Below, one piece after another: positions 28,196 through 38,025 of a DNA stretch of 58,623 nt (within the stretch, counting starts at the first letter, position 1; every line of letters begins with the position of its first letter). The DNA comes from Nanobdellota archaeon (GTDB taxonomy: Archaea; Nanobdellota; Nanobdellia; Parvarchaeales; Parvarchaeaceae). Position numbers and translations under genes: made by a program. The stretch is from positions 1 to 58,623 of the forward strand of contig JAJZIX010000005.1 of the NCBI GenBank assembly GCA_021810345.1, given 5' to 3'. A model generated the notes under the pieces. It was not told where the DNA came from and did not search any database. It saw only the letters and a program-made list of their open reading frames with translations.

Positions 28196-28269
28196 TGGGG
28201 TGGCTGGGATTTGAACCCAGGATTTCTAGCACCCGAAACTAGAGTCTTACCAAGCTAGACCACCGCCCC
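28196..28269 (-). tRNA. tRNA-Pro(CGG)
   Basis: Minus strand GGGGCGG...CCACCCC(A), anticodon arm CTAGT-TTCGGGT-GCTAG, T-arm CTGGG-TTCAAAT-CCCAG; one acceptor mismatch (C5-A68). Confidence 0.85.
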
Positions 28270-28304
28270 ATTCTATATTGGTCTTAAGTTTATTGTATTT
28301 ATGT

Positions 28305-29312
28305 TTAATTTGCTCTGTGGTAGCTAGGATAAACCCCCGGTTTCATCACAACGCTGTCATTTTTGATTGCAATTCCCCCTTTGGCATGCATTATTTCAGT
28401 TGGCGTCATTACAGCGTTGCCAAGTGCTATCAGCTCTCCTTTTAATGTTGAGATAAACACTCTATCATTTTTCTCAAAGCTGTTCATCTTGACTATCCCA
28501 GGCACTGCAACTGGCGAGCCGTGGCATACAGTATCGACCGCCTCGTCGGATACGAAAACCTTTGGCATAAAAGAAAGAGCCTCCTCTATGCTCCTCAAGG
28601 TTTTCTTAAGCAGCCTGCTGTCGTTGTTTTTATAAAAGTAGACTGCATCATCAATGTCCTGTAGAGTTACCAGTCCTTCTGTCTCAGAGAGCGTCGAGAC
28701 CTTCGTTCTCCTAAGCTCCATCATGTGTGCTCCTATCCCCAGTTTTTCTCCCATATCGCTTATCAGCTTTCTTATATACGTGCCGGACTCTACGCCGACT
28801 TTGAACAGCACGTCATTGCCTTCAATCTCTAGGATATCCATATAATAAACTTCTCTTTCTCTGTACTGCCTTTTTACGTTTGATCTTACAGGGGGAAGTT
28901 GTGTTATCTTGCCAGTAAATTCGGAGAGCGTCTTAGCAAGCTCATTCCGGTCGAAAGTTTTATGCAGATGCATCAGTGCTACATACTCTTTTCCGCCGAC
29001 TAGCAGCTCAGCTAATGCCTTCGTGGCGTTGTTAACCGCCAATGGCAAAAGACCAGTTACGTTGGGATTTCTTCAGTCTTCTAAAGTCCCTGAGTATCCG
29101 ATCTTATTTGCACCTAAAGGCGCCAATATCTTTTTGGCTGTTGCTGCCGCCGTTTTTGACCTTATACCGCTTGGCTTATCGAGCAGGATGAAACCGAAAT
29201 CCATCCTTTGCTCTATGCTTCTGTCAGCAGGGTAAGCCCCGTATGAAGCATCCGTGCTTTCGTCTCTTATGGTATAAAGCTCAAATTTTCTGCCATCCAA
29301 CGGTAGTCCCAT
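28305..29312 (-). CDS. cbf5: Cbf5/TruB-family RNA pseudouridine synthase, gene interrupted by a 12-nt predicted BHB intron
   Basis: Two same-frame ORFs (29312-29073 and 29048-28305) separated by one in-frame TGA; together they read FGFILLDKPSGIRS...GYSGTL-[ED*RN]-PNVTGLLPLAVNNATKAL plus the C-terminal PUA domain. Removal of 29069-29080 gives GTLDPNVTG. Confidence 0.92.
29069..29080 (-). other. Predicted 12-nt bulge-helix-bulge mRNA intron in cbf5
   Basis: Minus strand GGGA-CTTT-AGA-agact-GAAG-AAA-TCCC: outer helix GGGA/TCCC, central helix CTTT/GAAG, two 3-nt bulges; cleavage AG|A and AA|A removes AAGACTGAAGAA, which contains the TGA. Confidence 0.85.
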
Positions 29313-29339
29313 AATCCTTTTTATAGTTGGGGCTGGCTT

Positions 29340-29891
29340 TTATCCCTTTTGTTTCGAAAGAAACAGTTCCGAAATCTTAAACAAGCTGGCAGTATCTAGA
29401 TTGGTATCATCTATGACTAAATCAAAAATCTGCAGGTCATTTCTACTGTCGAATCCGTATAACTTTTTGTATATCATCGTGGTAAGCTTATCTTTGTTTT
29501 TGGTGTAATGCAGCGCTTCTTCAATGCTTGTGCTGTCACGCTTTGCGACCCTTTCGGCTCTGCATTTTAAATCTGCTTTCAAGTATATTTTGATTATTCC
29601 GTCTTTTGGTGTTCTCCATGGCGCAACCCAGCTGTCAAGCATGGCATTCCTAGTCTTATCAAATTCATTTGCTATCATCTTGTCAACTTTTCTGTCGTAT
29701 TCGGGGTGCTCAAGCCTGAATTTTATCGCTTTTAAACCCTCATCTGTCTCCCAGTGCTTAAAATCGTGGTCTGGCAGAGATTCCTTTAGTAGCATTCCTC
29801 CGGGTATGTACTTTAAGTCAAATCTATCCGCAAGCATTTTAGCAAGTGAGGATTTTCCCGAGCCGGTAAGCCCCGATACTATCACTTTCAT
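29340..29891 (-). CDS. cmk: Cytidylate kinase (archaeal type)
   Basis: MKVIVSGLTGSGKSSLAKMLADRFDLKYIPGG...DSWVAPW...RVAKRDSTSIEEA. Confidence 0.9.
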   Translation of the reverse strand: MKVIVSGLTGSGKSSLAKMLADRFDLKYIPGGMLLKESLPDHDFKHWETDEGLKAIKFRLEHPEYDRKVDKMIANEFDKTRNAMLDSWVAPWRTPKDGIIKIYLKADLKCRAERVAKRDSTSIEEALHYTKNKDKLTTMIYKKLYGFDSRNDLQIFDLVIDDTNLDTASLFKISELFLSKQKG

Positions 29892-29898
29892 ACCTTTA

Positions 29899-32800
29899 TT
29901 AGATTGGCGTACTATTTATTAATGACTCTGCGCTTTTGTAAATGGCTGGAAGATAACTTAGGTTGTCACAGTAGTTCTGTGCTGATGGATTGATAGAACA
30001 TTCTCCAGTCAAGAAGTATGGGCTCAGCTGTGTGTAGTTTATTTGGTACACATTTATGTTTGTGAGCACTTGGTTGTTTATGCTCAGGTACGAGTTTACC
30101 GGTAAATTGTCGGTATAAAGCAGCTTAAAGCCAGGGACAGTTTCATTAAGCAAATACAGCTTATCAAACAATGTGTTGAGTGTCTCATTTGGCATGAATA
30201 GGACGGAGATTGGATCTCCTCCAAATTGCGGCAATGACATATTTATCTGTAAAGAAGTATATCCTCCGGATAAGTTTTTGTACCCACCTATATGTAACGT
30301 TGCTATCTGGCTGGCATTGAGCATCATTACTCCTCCAGGTATACCTGATGTTGACACTTGCGTACAACCCTTACCATAAACGCACATGTTATCAATTGGC
30401 AGCGGATTCGATTCCTGGTTAGTCAGGGTGTTGTATATCACGCCGTAAGGGTTGCCCTGTTTAAGGGTATTGTTTGTATCGTTGAATGGTATTAGCACCT
30501 CTAATATTAGGTAATTTGTGCCATTACCCGGCTGTCCAGCTATCGGAGCGCTTGGTCCTACTGATCCTACCTGGCCATTTCCAAATGCAACTACATATTT
30601 GTAGCTTTCGTTGCCTAGGTTACCAGTATTCTGCGTGACACTGCTCTCCGGGAATGGGTCAAATTCAGTTGGTTTTAACGCTATTGTGGATATCGCCGAG
30701 AATTTGAGCACTTCACTACCACTTATTATGGCGTAGGTTGGCCGGTGCACGAAATTTAGATAAGTAGAGTAGACATAAGGTGACTCAGATTCGAAGAAAT
30801 ACTTTGCTATCATTGACTGATAGCCATATGCATTGCTTCCATCAGCCACTGCCGTCCTGTTTGCTATCGCTTCCTCCCAGTAGCCGTAATCCCACCAAGA
30901 GATTATTGAGGTGTTCACAGGCGTATTCTGGTTTACCCATTCCAATGTAGGGCCCCATAGTAATAGCCCGCTGCCGCTCTGCTGCGCCACCTTATAAGAA
31001 AGGTTCAAGCTTGTATTTATGTCGTAGGCGGCTATTACTATCCCTATGATTACTACTATTGCCGCTACCAAAATGAACATAGTCTTTTTGTCTTTGAATA
31101 CTCTGCCAGATAATTTGAAGAACTGAGTAAATATGAATACAAGAGCGAATGGCACAAGTATCGCAGCTATCCATTCTGTTGGCTCCAATAGCCTGCTCTC
31201 GACGTTTGATAGAATCAGCGCCAGGACGAAGAAAATGAGTGGCATTATCGCCATCTCTGAGATTTTATTGGTTTCTTCGTGCTTATCGAAGGTGAAGGCC
31301 AGAAGTAGCACCAGCGCAAAGCCTATTGCGCCGTATTTGTAGTGGTTTACTGTTTGGTTGGCGGAAAGAAAAATTATTGTGAGTATTATGGAGACAAAAG
31401 TAAGCGTTAGTATTATCCCCGCTTCTTTCTTTACCACAGGATCTTTCAAATTCATCAGCAGATAAGCAACAGGTATAAATTCCAGTGCAATGAACGTCAA
31501 AAGGAAGGAATAAGCTGCGCTGCCGTAGCTGAATGCGCCCCCGGTCATCAACAATATAAATGGCGTAGCAAGCAGGAATGCTATATACCAGTGTTTAAAT
31601 CTTTTAAGCACAAAGTAAAGCATGAAAACTGCACCGGCTGAAAACAGAAGGAAGTTTATCCCTATAGTATTGTTTCCGCTCCCGAATACGAAGTTATAAT
31701 CCGTGATTCTCTGCAGCAAGTTAAGCTTGGCAAACTCAGCTATTGTAAGCGACACAGGATTTATTGTACCGACTCCAAGAGGGTTTGATACTTCCCCTAT
31801 AAGGTAAGATATTATGTGCTCAAGCCTGTTGAGGCCACTCAACGCAAGGAGTGCGATCGTGACCAGAATTCCGTATATTGTTATCGAGATGCCCTCATTT
31901 ATTAGGGGTATCTTGAGCTTATTGCGGTACTTTTGGTATACAAATAGGTCGAATAGCACTATTACGTAAGCCAAAAACATTGGGTAGTCCTGCCCTGCGT
32001 GGAGAATAGCAGACAGGCCAAAGACCATAAAGCTCATCTTCATCGGCACCCAAAGGCCGAAACCCAGGAAAGCATATAGATCCCCTTTCTTTGCGTGTCC
32101 TAGTATTATCATTAATATGTACACCACAGGTATTACCATTATTATATAGTCGGCGTATCCGGATGCATCCGCTGTCAATCCAGTGGCTATGCCCATAAGT
32201 ATTCCGTACAGAACTTTGGTGCGTAGATCTTTTGATTTGATTGATTTTGTTAGGAAATATAGAGCCAGAAGGGTGAACATAAATCCTATGGCGGTTTTCT
32301 GCGAGAAACCTGCTGTGGATCTGCTTAGAAACGTCAGGAACGCGGGAAGTATAAATGCGCTTATTGTTGCGACCCAGTAATCATCAAACAGCGCAAGACA
32401 TATCAAAAACAGTAGCAGGGCTGATAATGCGGTAACTATTGCAGGTATTAGGATAAACCACGTCATCGGACTAGACCCAGGTACTATCGGATCCAGAGTC
32501 CTGGCCATATACGCGCCAAAGAAAGAAACGACCATCTCGTCGGTCCTGGTCGGATATCCTATAGGCAGGTACTCAAGGTGTTCAATAGTGGGTACATTCC
32601 CGGTGTGGAGGATATTCTGCATCTCGATGTAAAATATATATGGGTCCAGCCCAGTCAGCGAACCTCCCATATTTAGGTAATTGCTTCCGATTAGAGAAGG
32701 ATTGGGAGTAAGCGGATTCAGCAGCGCAGGCACACTGGCAGTGTGGATCATCAACCCTACAATCACCGCTACCAGCAAAAGAACATAAAATAGTATCTTT

Positions 32801-33081
32801 TTCTGGATTAGCCAAATATAAAGAAGGCTGCTGAACTTTTTCACGAAATCAAAATTTATCTCTATTTCTATCTCTCCAGGTGGTTTCTTCCCTAGATCAT
32901 GCTTTGCTTTTTCTATCTCCCGCTTCTCCGCTTCCTCTTTTTCTAGTAATATTTTTTTGCGCTCAAGATCGGATTCCTCAGCTGATAGTACTTTTTTCTC
33001 TGCTGCTATCTCCTCTTTCACATCCTTTTCAGTGGATTTTACCTCATTTTCTACTTTCTTGAACTCGTTGTTCTCAGCCAT
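29899..33081 (-). CDS. aglB: AglB/STT3 oligosaccharyltransferase
   Basis: Multi-TM N-terminal half and catalytic motif ISWWDYGYWEEAIANR; start chosen at MAENNEFKK. Confidence 0.92.
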   Translation of the reverse strand: MAENNEFKKVENEVKSTEKDVKEEIAAEKKVLSAEESDLERKKILLEKEEAEKREIEKAKHDLGKKPPGEIEIEINFDFVKKFSSLLYIWLIQKKILFYVLLLVAVIVGLMIHTASVPALLNPLTPNPSLIGSNYLNMGGSLTGLDPYIFYIEMQNILHTGNVPTIEHLEYLPIGYPTRTDEMVVSFFGAYMARTLDPIVPGSSPMTWFILIPAIVTALSALLLFLICLALFDDYWVATISAFILPAFLTFLSRSTAGFSQKTAIGFMFTLLALYFLTKSIKSKDLRTKVLYGILMGIATGLTADASGYADYIIMVIPVVYILMIILGHAKKGDLYAFLGFGLWVPMKMSFMVFGLSAILHAGQDYPMFLAYVIVLFDLFVYQKYRNKLKIPLINEGISITIYGILVTIALLALSGLNRLEHIISYLIGEVSNPLGVGTINPVSLTIAEFAKLNLLQRITDYNFVFGSGNNTIGINFLLFSAGAVFMLYFVLKRFKHWYIAFLLATPFILLMTGGAFSYGSAAYSFLLTFIALEFIPVAYLLMNLKDPVVKKEAGIILTLTFVSIILTIIFLSANQTVNHYKYGAIGFALVLLLAFTFDKHEETNKISEMAIMPLIFFVLALILSNVESRLLEPTEWIAAILVPFALVFIFTQFFKLSGRVFKDKKTMFILVAAIVVIIGIVIAAYDINTSLNLSYKVAQQSGSGLLLWGPTLEWVNQNTPVNTSIISWWDYGYWEEAIANRTAVADGSNAYGYQSMIAKYFFESESPYVYSTYLNFVHRPTYAIISGSEVLKFSAISTIALKPTEFDPFPESSVTQNTGNLGNESYKYVVAFGNGQVGSVGPSAPIAGQPGNGTNYLILEVLIPFNDTNNTLKQGNPYGVIYNTLTNQESNPLPIDNMCVYGKGCTQVSTSGIPGGVMMLNASQIATLHIGGYKNLSGGYTSLQINMSLPQFGGDPISVLFMPNETLNTLFDKLYLLNETVPGFKLLYTDNLPVNSYLSINNQVLTNINVYQINYTQLSPYFLTGECSINPSAQNYCDNLSYLPAIYKSAESLINSTPI

Positions 33082-33128
33082 AACATTACATATAACGAAT
33101 TTTTTATGGTTATTAAACCTTTTGTTTC

Positions 33129-33908
33129 CTAAAAATGCTGGGAATCTATATCCCACCGGTCATGTTCCCAAAGCAGGAACTCCGGCTTATTCAAGAACAC
33201 AAAGTGCTTTGGCTGTGAGATGTACTCATCATATAGGCCTTTTGAGGCATCCAAAAACGCCGCCTTCTGTGCTTCCTGATGCGAAACCGAAACGTCTTTA
33301 TAATTCTTGTTTACCACCATATTGTCTTTTCTGAGCAAGTATACGGCACCGCCATGCATATCTTTTATTGATTGGTAATTCGATTCAAATGTGGAGTTTA
33401 CTAAGTTCGCCTCTATAAGAATTCCATTGCCTACGTTTATGGAAATGTGGCCATAATTTGGTGGGAATATGACCTTGTCGCCTTTTTTTGCCTCTACTAA
33501 TATTACTTCATATCCACCGTCCTCATGCTTTTTCTGGAGCAGGTACACAGCTTTCCCGTAAATAACCTCATATATCTCGGGGTAAGCAAGTCCGTTTTCT
33601 GCGATAGGGTGGTAGTGGCCTAGTGTCTTGGTGTATTCCCCCCCAAGATCATAGTCCTCCAGCACTGTGACATCATACCTTATATTGTGCGCATCGAATA
33701 CTGTCTTGTTCTTCTCCACTCCCGCTCCCCGAAACATTCTGTATATGACCGCGTCTCTATTCTTTGCGGTTACAAACTCCGGGTTGAAAAGAACATCCTT
33801 CATGTCACCAACTAGCCTCGTTGAAAAAGGCACCTCGGTACCATCAGAATACAGCTTTTTCTCCTTTTCATCGTACTCTAAATCTACATTCGCGACGTTC
33901 AACTTCAT
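33129..33908 (-). CDS. Glucose-6-phosphate isomerase, archaeal cupin type
   Basis: TKTLGHYHPIAENGLAYPEIYEVIYGKAVYLLQK...VIFPPNYGHISINVG cupin motifs. Confidence 0.9.
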   Translation of the reverse strand: MKLNVANVDLEYDEKEKKLYSDGTEVPFSTRLVGDMKDVLFNPEFVTAKNRDAVIYRMFRGAGVEKNKTVFDAHNIRYDVTVLEDYDLGGEYTKTLGHYHPIAENGLAYPEIYEVIYGKAVYLLQKKHEDGGYEVILVEAKKGDKVIFPPNYGHISINVGNGILIEANLVNSTFESNYQSIKDMHGGAVYLLRKDNMVVNKNYKDVSVSHQEAQKAAFLDASKGLYDEYISQPKHFVFLNKPEFLLWEHDRWDIDSQHF

Positions 33909-33932
33909 ATGTTTAGGTGTGGTTCATCTTAT

Positions 33933-35504
33933 TTATTCTTTCTTGCGGCTGAATAATTTGAACAGCTTGTCAGCTTTTGCCAGCTTGACTATGAACCCTA
34001 TCTCATGGTTGTTTATTGTTTTTGTTATATACAGCATCCCCGTGTATACTAGTAATCCCAATATCAAGACTGCGGGCAGAAAGTGCAGTTGAACCCTCGG
34101 TAGTACGAAGTAAAGGAAAGCGGACATGACCCCCGCAGCTAGCAGTCCCTTAAGAAAATCAATATATGGGAGCTTTATCTTTATGAATTTTGACAGGAAA
34201 AACAGGTTTGATCCAAGCATCGACAAGCTCACTACCGCGTAGACAACCGCTGCGCCTACTGAGAGCATATATGGTATAACCAGGACGGAAAGAGAGAGTC
34301 CTAGTACGGCCCCTATTATTGTTGAGTACATGTAATACTTTTGCCTTCCAGTCGCGCTCAGGATTGAAGGCACTGGGCCAAAAAGCCCCGCTATAAGCAC
34401 TGGAATGAGCATTATTATGAATGGGATCTCTGCACCAGCGAACGCAGTTTTGTAAAGGTATGCGACCAGGTCCTTTGCCGAAAAGATTGATCCGAAGACC
34501 AGCGGGAAAGTTATGAGCGCGGAGTACTTAAGCAGCTTTTTCTGCAGGGTGTAGAAGACATCGAACTCCTTGTGCTCAAGGTGTTTTGTGATGGACGAGA
34601 AAAAGGCCGAGCCGATCGCAGCAGCGGGTACACCTATAAGCCCCGCCATGATAAGCCCTACTCTGTAAAAGCTAACAAAGGTCAGGTTTGGCGCAACTGC
34701 TCCAAGTATAAACACTATCAAGGGGCCGTAAAACAGCGAGACCAGCGAGCTGGCATAAGAGAAGTTTCTGTATTTTCTTATATGCTTTATCTCCTCCACG
34801 TTTGGTTTTTCTCTGCTTGGTTCTTTTTTGACTAGCCTGTACACGAAGAAGCCGCCCACGCTCGCAACAACAAGGTAGATCACATCATAAAAGGTTATGG
34901 CCCCAAGGAGCCCGAAACCAAGATAAACGACCGCAAGCTGCGCCAGTCTAAGCATATCAAAAAGAACGCCGGTTACGAAGCTGTACTTCATCTTTTGGTA
35001 TCCTATGTATACTTGGTTCTCAAAGCTTTCGCTCAAATTGAATACCACTATTCCTATAGCAAGTATCCGCAGCAGAGGCGCTATCTCAGGAGTATGGTAT
35101 ATAACGCTCAGGGGAGCCGCTGCGGCATACAATCCAACAGAAGCTACCAATGAGCTTATGATCAGCAATATTAGGTTGTGCTCAACTATCCATCTGAGCG
35201 ATTTTCTCTCGTTCTTAGCCCTATACCGAGCTATACCATAAAGCAACGAGCTGTTGAGGCCAAATGCCGACAACCCTGCAGCCAGGCTCCAATACATCGT
35301 TAGTATAGAGTAGACACCATAGTTCTGTGCGCCGAGCAACCTAACAAAAAGGATGCTAAGCAAGAATGCAACGATGAATTTTGAGCCAGAGCGCATAAAC
35401 CCAAAAAGGCTGTTGGATGCGATTGTAGTCTGCTCCTCCTCTATCTGATTGGCCCCTTGGTTGGTGCCTTCCTCTATATTTGTTTGGTCTACGCCGGCTT
35501 CCAT
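33933..35504 (-). CDS. Oligosaccharide flippase (Wzx/MOP superfamily)
   Basis: SLFGFMRSGSKFIVAFLLSILFVRLLGAQNYGVYSI...; about 12-14 TM. Confidence 0.85.
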   Translation of the reverse strand: MEAGVDQTNIEEGTNQGANQIEEEQTTIASNSLFGFMRSGSKFIVAFLLSILFVRLLGAQNYGVYSILTMYWSLAAGLSAFGLNSSLLYGIARYRAKNERKSLRWIVEHNLILLIISSLVASVGLYAAAAPLSVIYHTPEIAPLLRILAIGIVVFNLSESFENQVYIGYQKMKYSFVTGVLFDMLRLAQLAVVYLGFGLLGAITFYDVIYLVVASVGGFFVYRLVKKEPSREKPNVEEIKHIRKYRNFSYASSLVSLFYGPLIVFILGAVAPNLTFVSFYRVGLIMAGLIGVPAAAIGSAFFSSITKHLEHKEFDVFYTLQKKLLKYSALITFPLVFGSIFSAKDLVAYLYKTAFAGAEIPFIIMLIPVLIAGLFGPVPSILSATGRQKYYMYSTIIGAVLGLSLSVLVIPYMLSVGAAVVYAVVSLSMLGSNLFFLSKFIKIKLPYIDFLKGLLAAGVMSAFLYFVLPRVQLHFLPAVLILGLLVYTGMLYITKTINNHEIGFIVKLAKADKLFKLFSRKKE

Positions 35505-35735
35505 TATACTCTATACCTTTGATTTTGTTATTTAAAATCATTAAAAATCAGAGTTCATCCAAAATTTGGTTAATATCAAATGCAAGAATCAGCACATTAC
35601 ACCGTCAAATTAACCGCATTTTGCCGTGACATGCAAATTAACGCATAAATAAGGAGAGGAATAAAACAATAATATGCTTATGTCTTGTGCCTGCGAATCG
35701 CATATTAATGGAGGATTTACATCATATACAATTAT

Positions 35736-36089
35736 ATGGTAAACTTATTGTCTGCTACGTTTTTGCTTTTGTTGGGGTCTTTCTCCTTTCCATTTGGTTA
35801 CCTTCTAGGGGTTTACACCGAGGAGGAAATTACGTCGATTTCCCGAGCCGTTAAGTCAGATAAGATATTCGGCTGGTACTTCATAGCCGTTGAAATCCTG
35901 CTTCTTTCTGTCCTTTATGCGGGCTTGCAGGCCTATTTTGTGGTTGCGCTAGCGGCAATCATGCTGATTAATCTGGCTTTATCAGCTTTTTACACCGTCA
36001 TAAAATATGATTTTGTGAGGCTTATCTTGTATCAAATACTTTTCCTTGCCGCGACGATAATTCTGCTTATTGCGATAGAGGTGCTATGA
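35736..36089 (+). CDS. Small four-TM membrane protein
   Basis: 117-aa hydrophobic ORF overlapping the start of the downstream GTPase. Confidence 0.65.
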   Translation: MVNLLSATFLLLLGSFSFPFGYLLGVYTEEEITSISRAVKSDKIFGWYFIAVEILLLSVLYAGLQAYFVVALAAIMLINLALSAFYTVIKYDFVRLILYQILFLAATIILLIAIEVL

Positions 36090-37225
36090 AAATAGGTGTG
36101 ATAGGTAGAACGAACGTTGGGAAAAGCACTCTTTTTAAGGCGCTGACTTTAGAGGATGTACAGATAGAGGACAGACCGTTCACCACTATTGACCCCAACA
36201 AAGGGATAGGCTATCTGAGGGTCAAGTGCCCGGAATCAGACTTTGGTGTAAAATGCAATCCGCATAATGCCCCATGTTCGGATGGAATCAGGTCGGTGCC
36301 ATTTGATTTGATAGATGTTGCCGGTCTTATAGAGGGAGCAAGCAGTGGAAAGGGCCTTGGAAACAAGTTTCTGAGCGATGCAATGGAAGCAGAAGCATTG
36401 ATAGAGGTTATTGATGTCTCCGGCAAAACCAACTCCTCAGGCCTGCAAACAAGCGGGTACTATCCGGGCGAAGACGTTCGCATGGTGGAAAGCGAGCTTT
36501 TGGCGTGGCTGGATTCTATAATACTCAAGTCAAAGTTTAGGCTTGGCGAGGATATCGCTCTAATCGTATCAAAGAATCTATCCGGGCTGGGGCTGACCTA
36601 TGAGAAGGTAAAAGAGATCATAACAAGGCTCAAGATAACACAGATTAATCCAGAGACTGCGCACAGGATCTCGACAGAGATAATTAGAAAGGCAAAGCCG
36701 ATAGTGGTGGCCTGCAATAAGATGGATTCGGTAGAAAATCTAAAGGAGACAATGGACAGACTTAAAGGAGAATTTAGCTACGAGTTTATACCTTGCTCCG
36801 CTGCCGCAGAGCTCACGCTGAAGGAAGCTGCCAAACACGGCTTTATATCATACAATGGCAAGGAGTTCAAGACTCTAGTTGAGCCGAACGAGCAGCAGAA
36901 AAACGCATTAAGCATAATAAAAAAGATAATAGACAAGCACGGCGGGACCGGCGTGGACGAGCTGCTGAATAAGCTTGTATTTGACGCGATGGGGTATAAG
37001 GTCGTGTTTCCGGTCGAGGACGAAAAGAAACTGACCGATGGCCATGGCCGCATTCTTCCAGATGCGTATCTTGTGCCTGGTGACTATACTCCAAAGGACG
37101 TTGCCGGGCTAATACATTCGGAAATAGCCGACAAGTACAAGGGTGCTATAGACTGCAGGACCAATATGAAGATGAGGAATGATGCGCCGGTATCAAATGG
37201 GCAGGTCATAAAGATAATAGTATGA
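36086..37225 (+). CDS. OBG-family GTPase (OLA1/YchF/Rbg-like)
   Basis: GVIGRTNVGKSTLFKALT, DVAGLIEGASSGKGLGNKFLSDAMEAEALIEVIDVSG, CNKMD, C-terminal TGS-like domain. Confidence 0.92.
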   Translation: MKIGVIGRTNVGKSTLFKALTLEDVQIEDRPFTTIDPNKGIGYLRVKCPESDFGVKCNPHNAPCSDGIRSVPFDLIDVAGLIEGASSGKGLGNKFLSDAMEAEALIEVIDVSGKTNSSGLQTSGYYPGEDVRMVESELLAWLDSIILKSKFRLGEDIALIVSKNLSGLGLTYEKVKEIITRLKITQINPETAHRISTEIIRKAKPIVVACNKMDSVENLKETMDRLKGEFSYEFIPCSAAAELTLKEAAKHGFISYNGKEFKTLVEPNEQQKNALSIIKKIIDKHGGTGVDELLNKLVFDAMGYKVVFPVEDEKKLTDGHGRILPDAYLVPGDYTPKDVAGLIHSEIADKYKGAIDCRTNMKMRNDAPVSNGQVIKIIV

Positions 37226-38025
37226 GAAACACAAAAGTCTTCCTTAACAGCGAAAAGGTCTTTAATAAGATAATAGAGGCATCGGACCTTAAAAAAAGCG
37301 ATGTGGTCTTGGAGATAGGAAGCGGGGATGGTAGGTTAACCAGGAGAATTGCACCGCTAGTTTCGAAGGTATACGCCATTGAGCTTGATCTGAATCTTTT
37401 GGATGCATCAAAGGTTTTTCTTGGTGAGTTTAAGAACATAGAGTACATAAACCAGGATATCCTTTCTTTTGAGTTTCCAGATGACGTAAACAAGATAATA
37501 TCAAACCTGCCATACGCAATATCATCTCCGGTTACAGAGAGGATAATAAATTTCTTGGACAATAAGAAAGGCTCCGAAGCAATCTTAATGTATCAGAAGG
37601 AGTTCGGAGAGAGGATGACAGCTATACCCGGCATAAGGGACTATTCAATGCTTTCTGTTTTCGTACAGTACACCTCGGAGCCGGAGCTAGTAATGCACGT
37701 CAGCAAAAGTGACTTTAGACCGAGGCCAGCAGTCGACTCTGTTGTCATAAAACTCAAGCCAAAAAACAGAGGTATAGACCAGAGCTTTTTGTCGTTTGCG
37801 CGGCTGCTTTTTCAGCACAAGAAAAAGAACCTGTATTCGGCGCTTATGGACTCTAGGATGCACTTGAATGTAAAAAATAAAGACGAGTTGAGGGAAAAGA
37901 TGAAAAGCTTGGATGAGAAGCTGCTTAAAACAAAAGTTTTCTTCTTCAACGTCGATGAATTGATGCTTATATACGATGAGGTAAAAAGAGCATCATTATG
38001 GCCAAAGGGAAAGTCAAAATTGTAA
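37222..38025 (+). CDS. ksgA: 16S rRNA dimethyladenosine transferase (KsgA/Dim1)
   Basis: VVLEIGSGDGRLTRRIAPL, IISNLPYAISSPV, FRPRPAVDSVV. Confidence 0.95.
   Translation: MRNTKVFLNSEKVFNKIIEASDLKKSDVVLEIGSGDGRLTRRIAPLVSKVYAIELDLNLLDASKVFLGEFKNIEYINQDILSFEFPDDVNKIISNLPYAISSPVTERIINFLDNKKGSEAILMYQKEFGERMTAIPGIRDYSMLSVFVQYTSEPELVMHVSKSDFRPRPAVDSVVIKLKPKNRGIDQSFLSFARLLFQHKKKNLYSALMDSRMHLNVKNKDELREKMKSLDEKLLKTKVFFFNVDELMLIYDEVKRASLWPKGKSKL

Noticed and set aside
28128-28232. 35-aa N-terminal extension of ThrRS in the ORF track
   Set aside because: It reads through the tRNA-Pro gene; the TGS domain starts naturally at the internal Met (28127).
29069-29080. In-frame TGA in cbf5 as selenocysteine, recoded codon or pseudogene
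   Set aside because: The residue would fall in an insertion that breaks the otherwise invariant GTLDP motif; other genes use TGA as normal stop; and the 12-nt BHB removal restores the motif exactly. Sequencing or assembly error cannot be excluded but is less parsimonious.
35674-35742. 22-aa ORF MLMSCACESHINGGFTSYTIIW upstream of 35736
   Set aside because: Too short, no supporting context; could be a leader peptide but not supportable.
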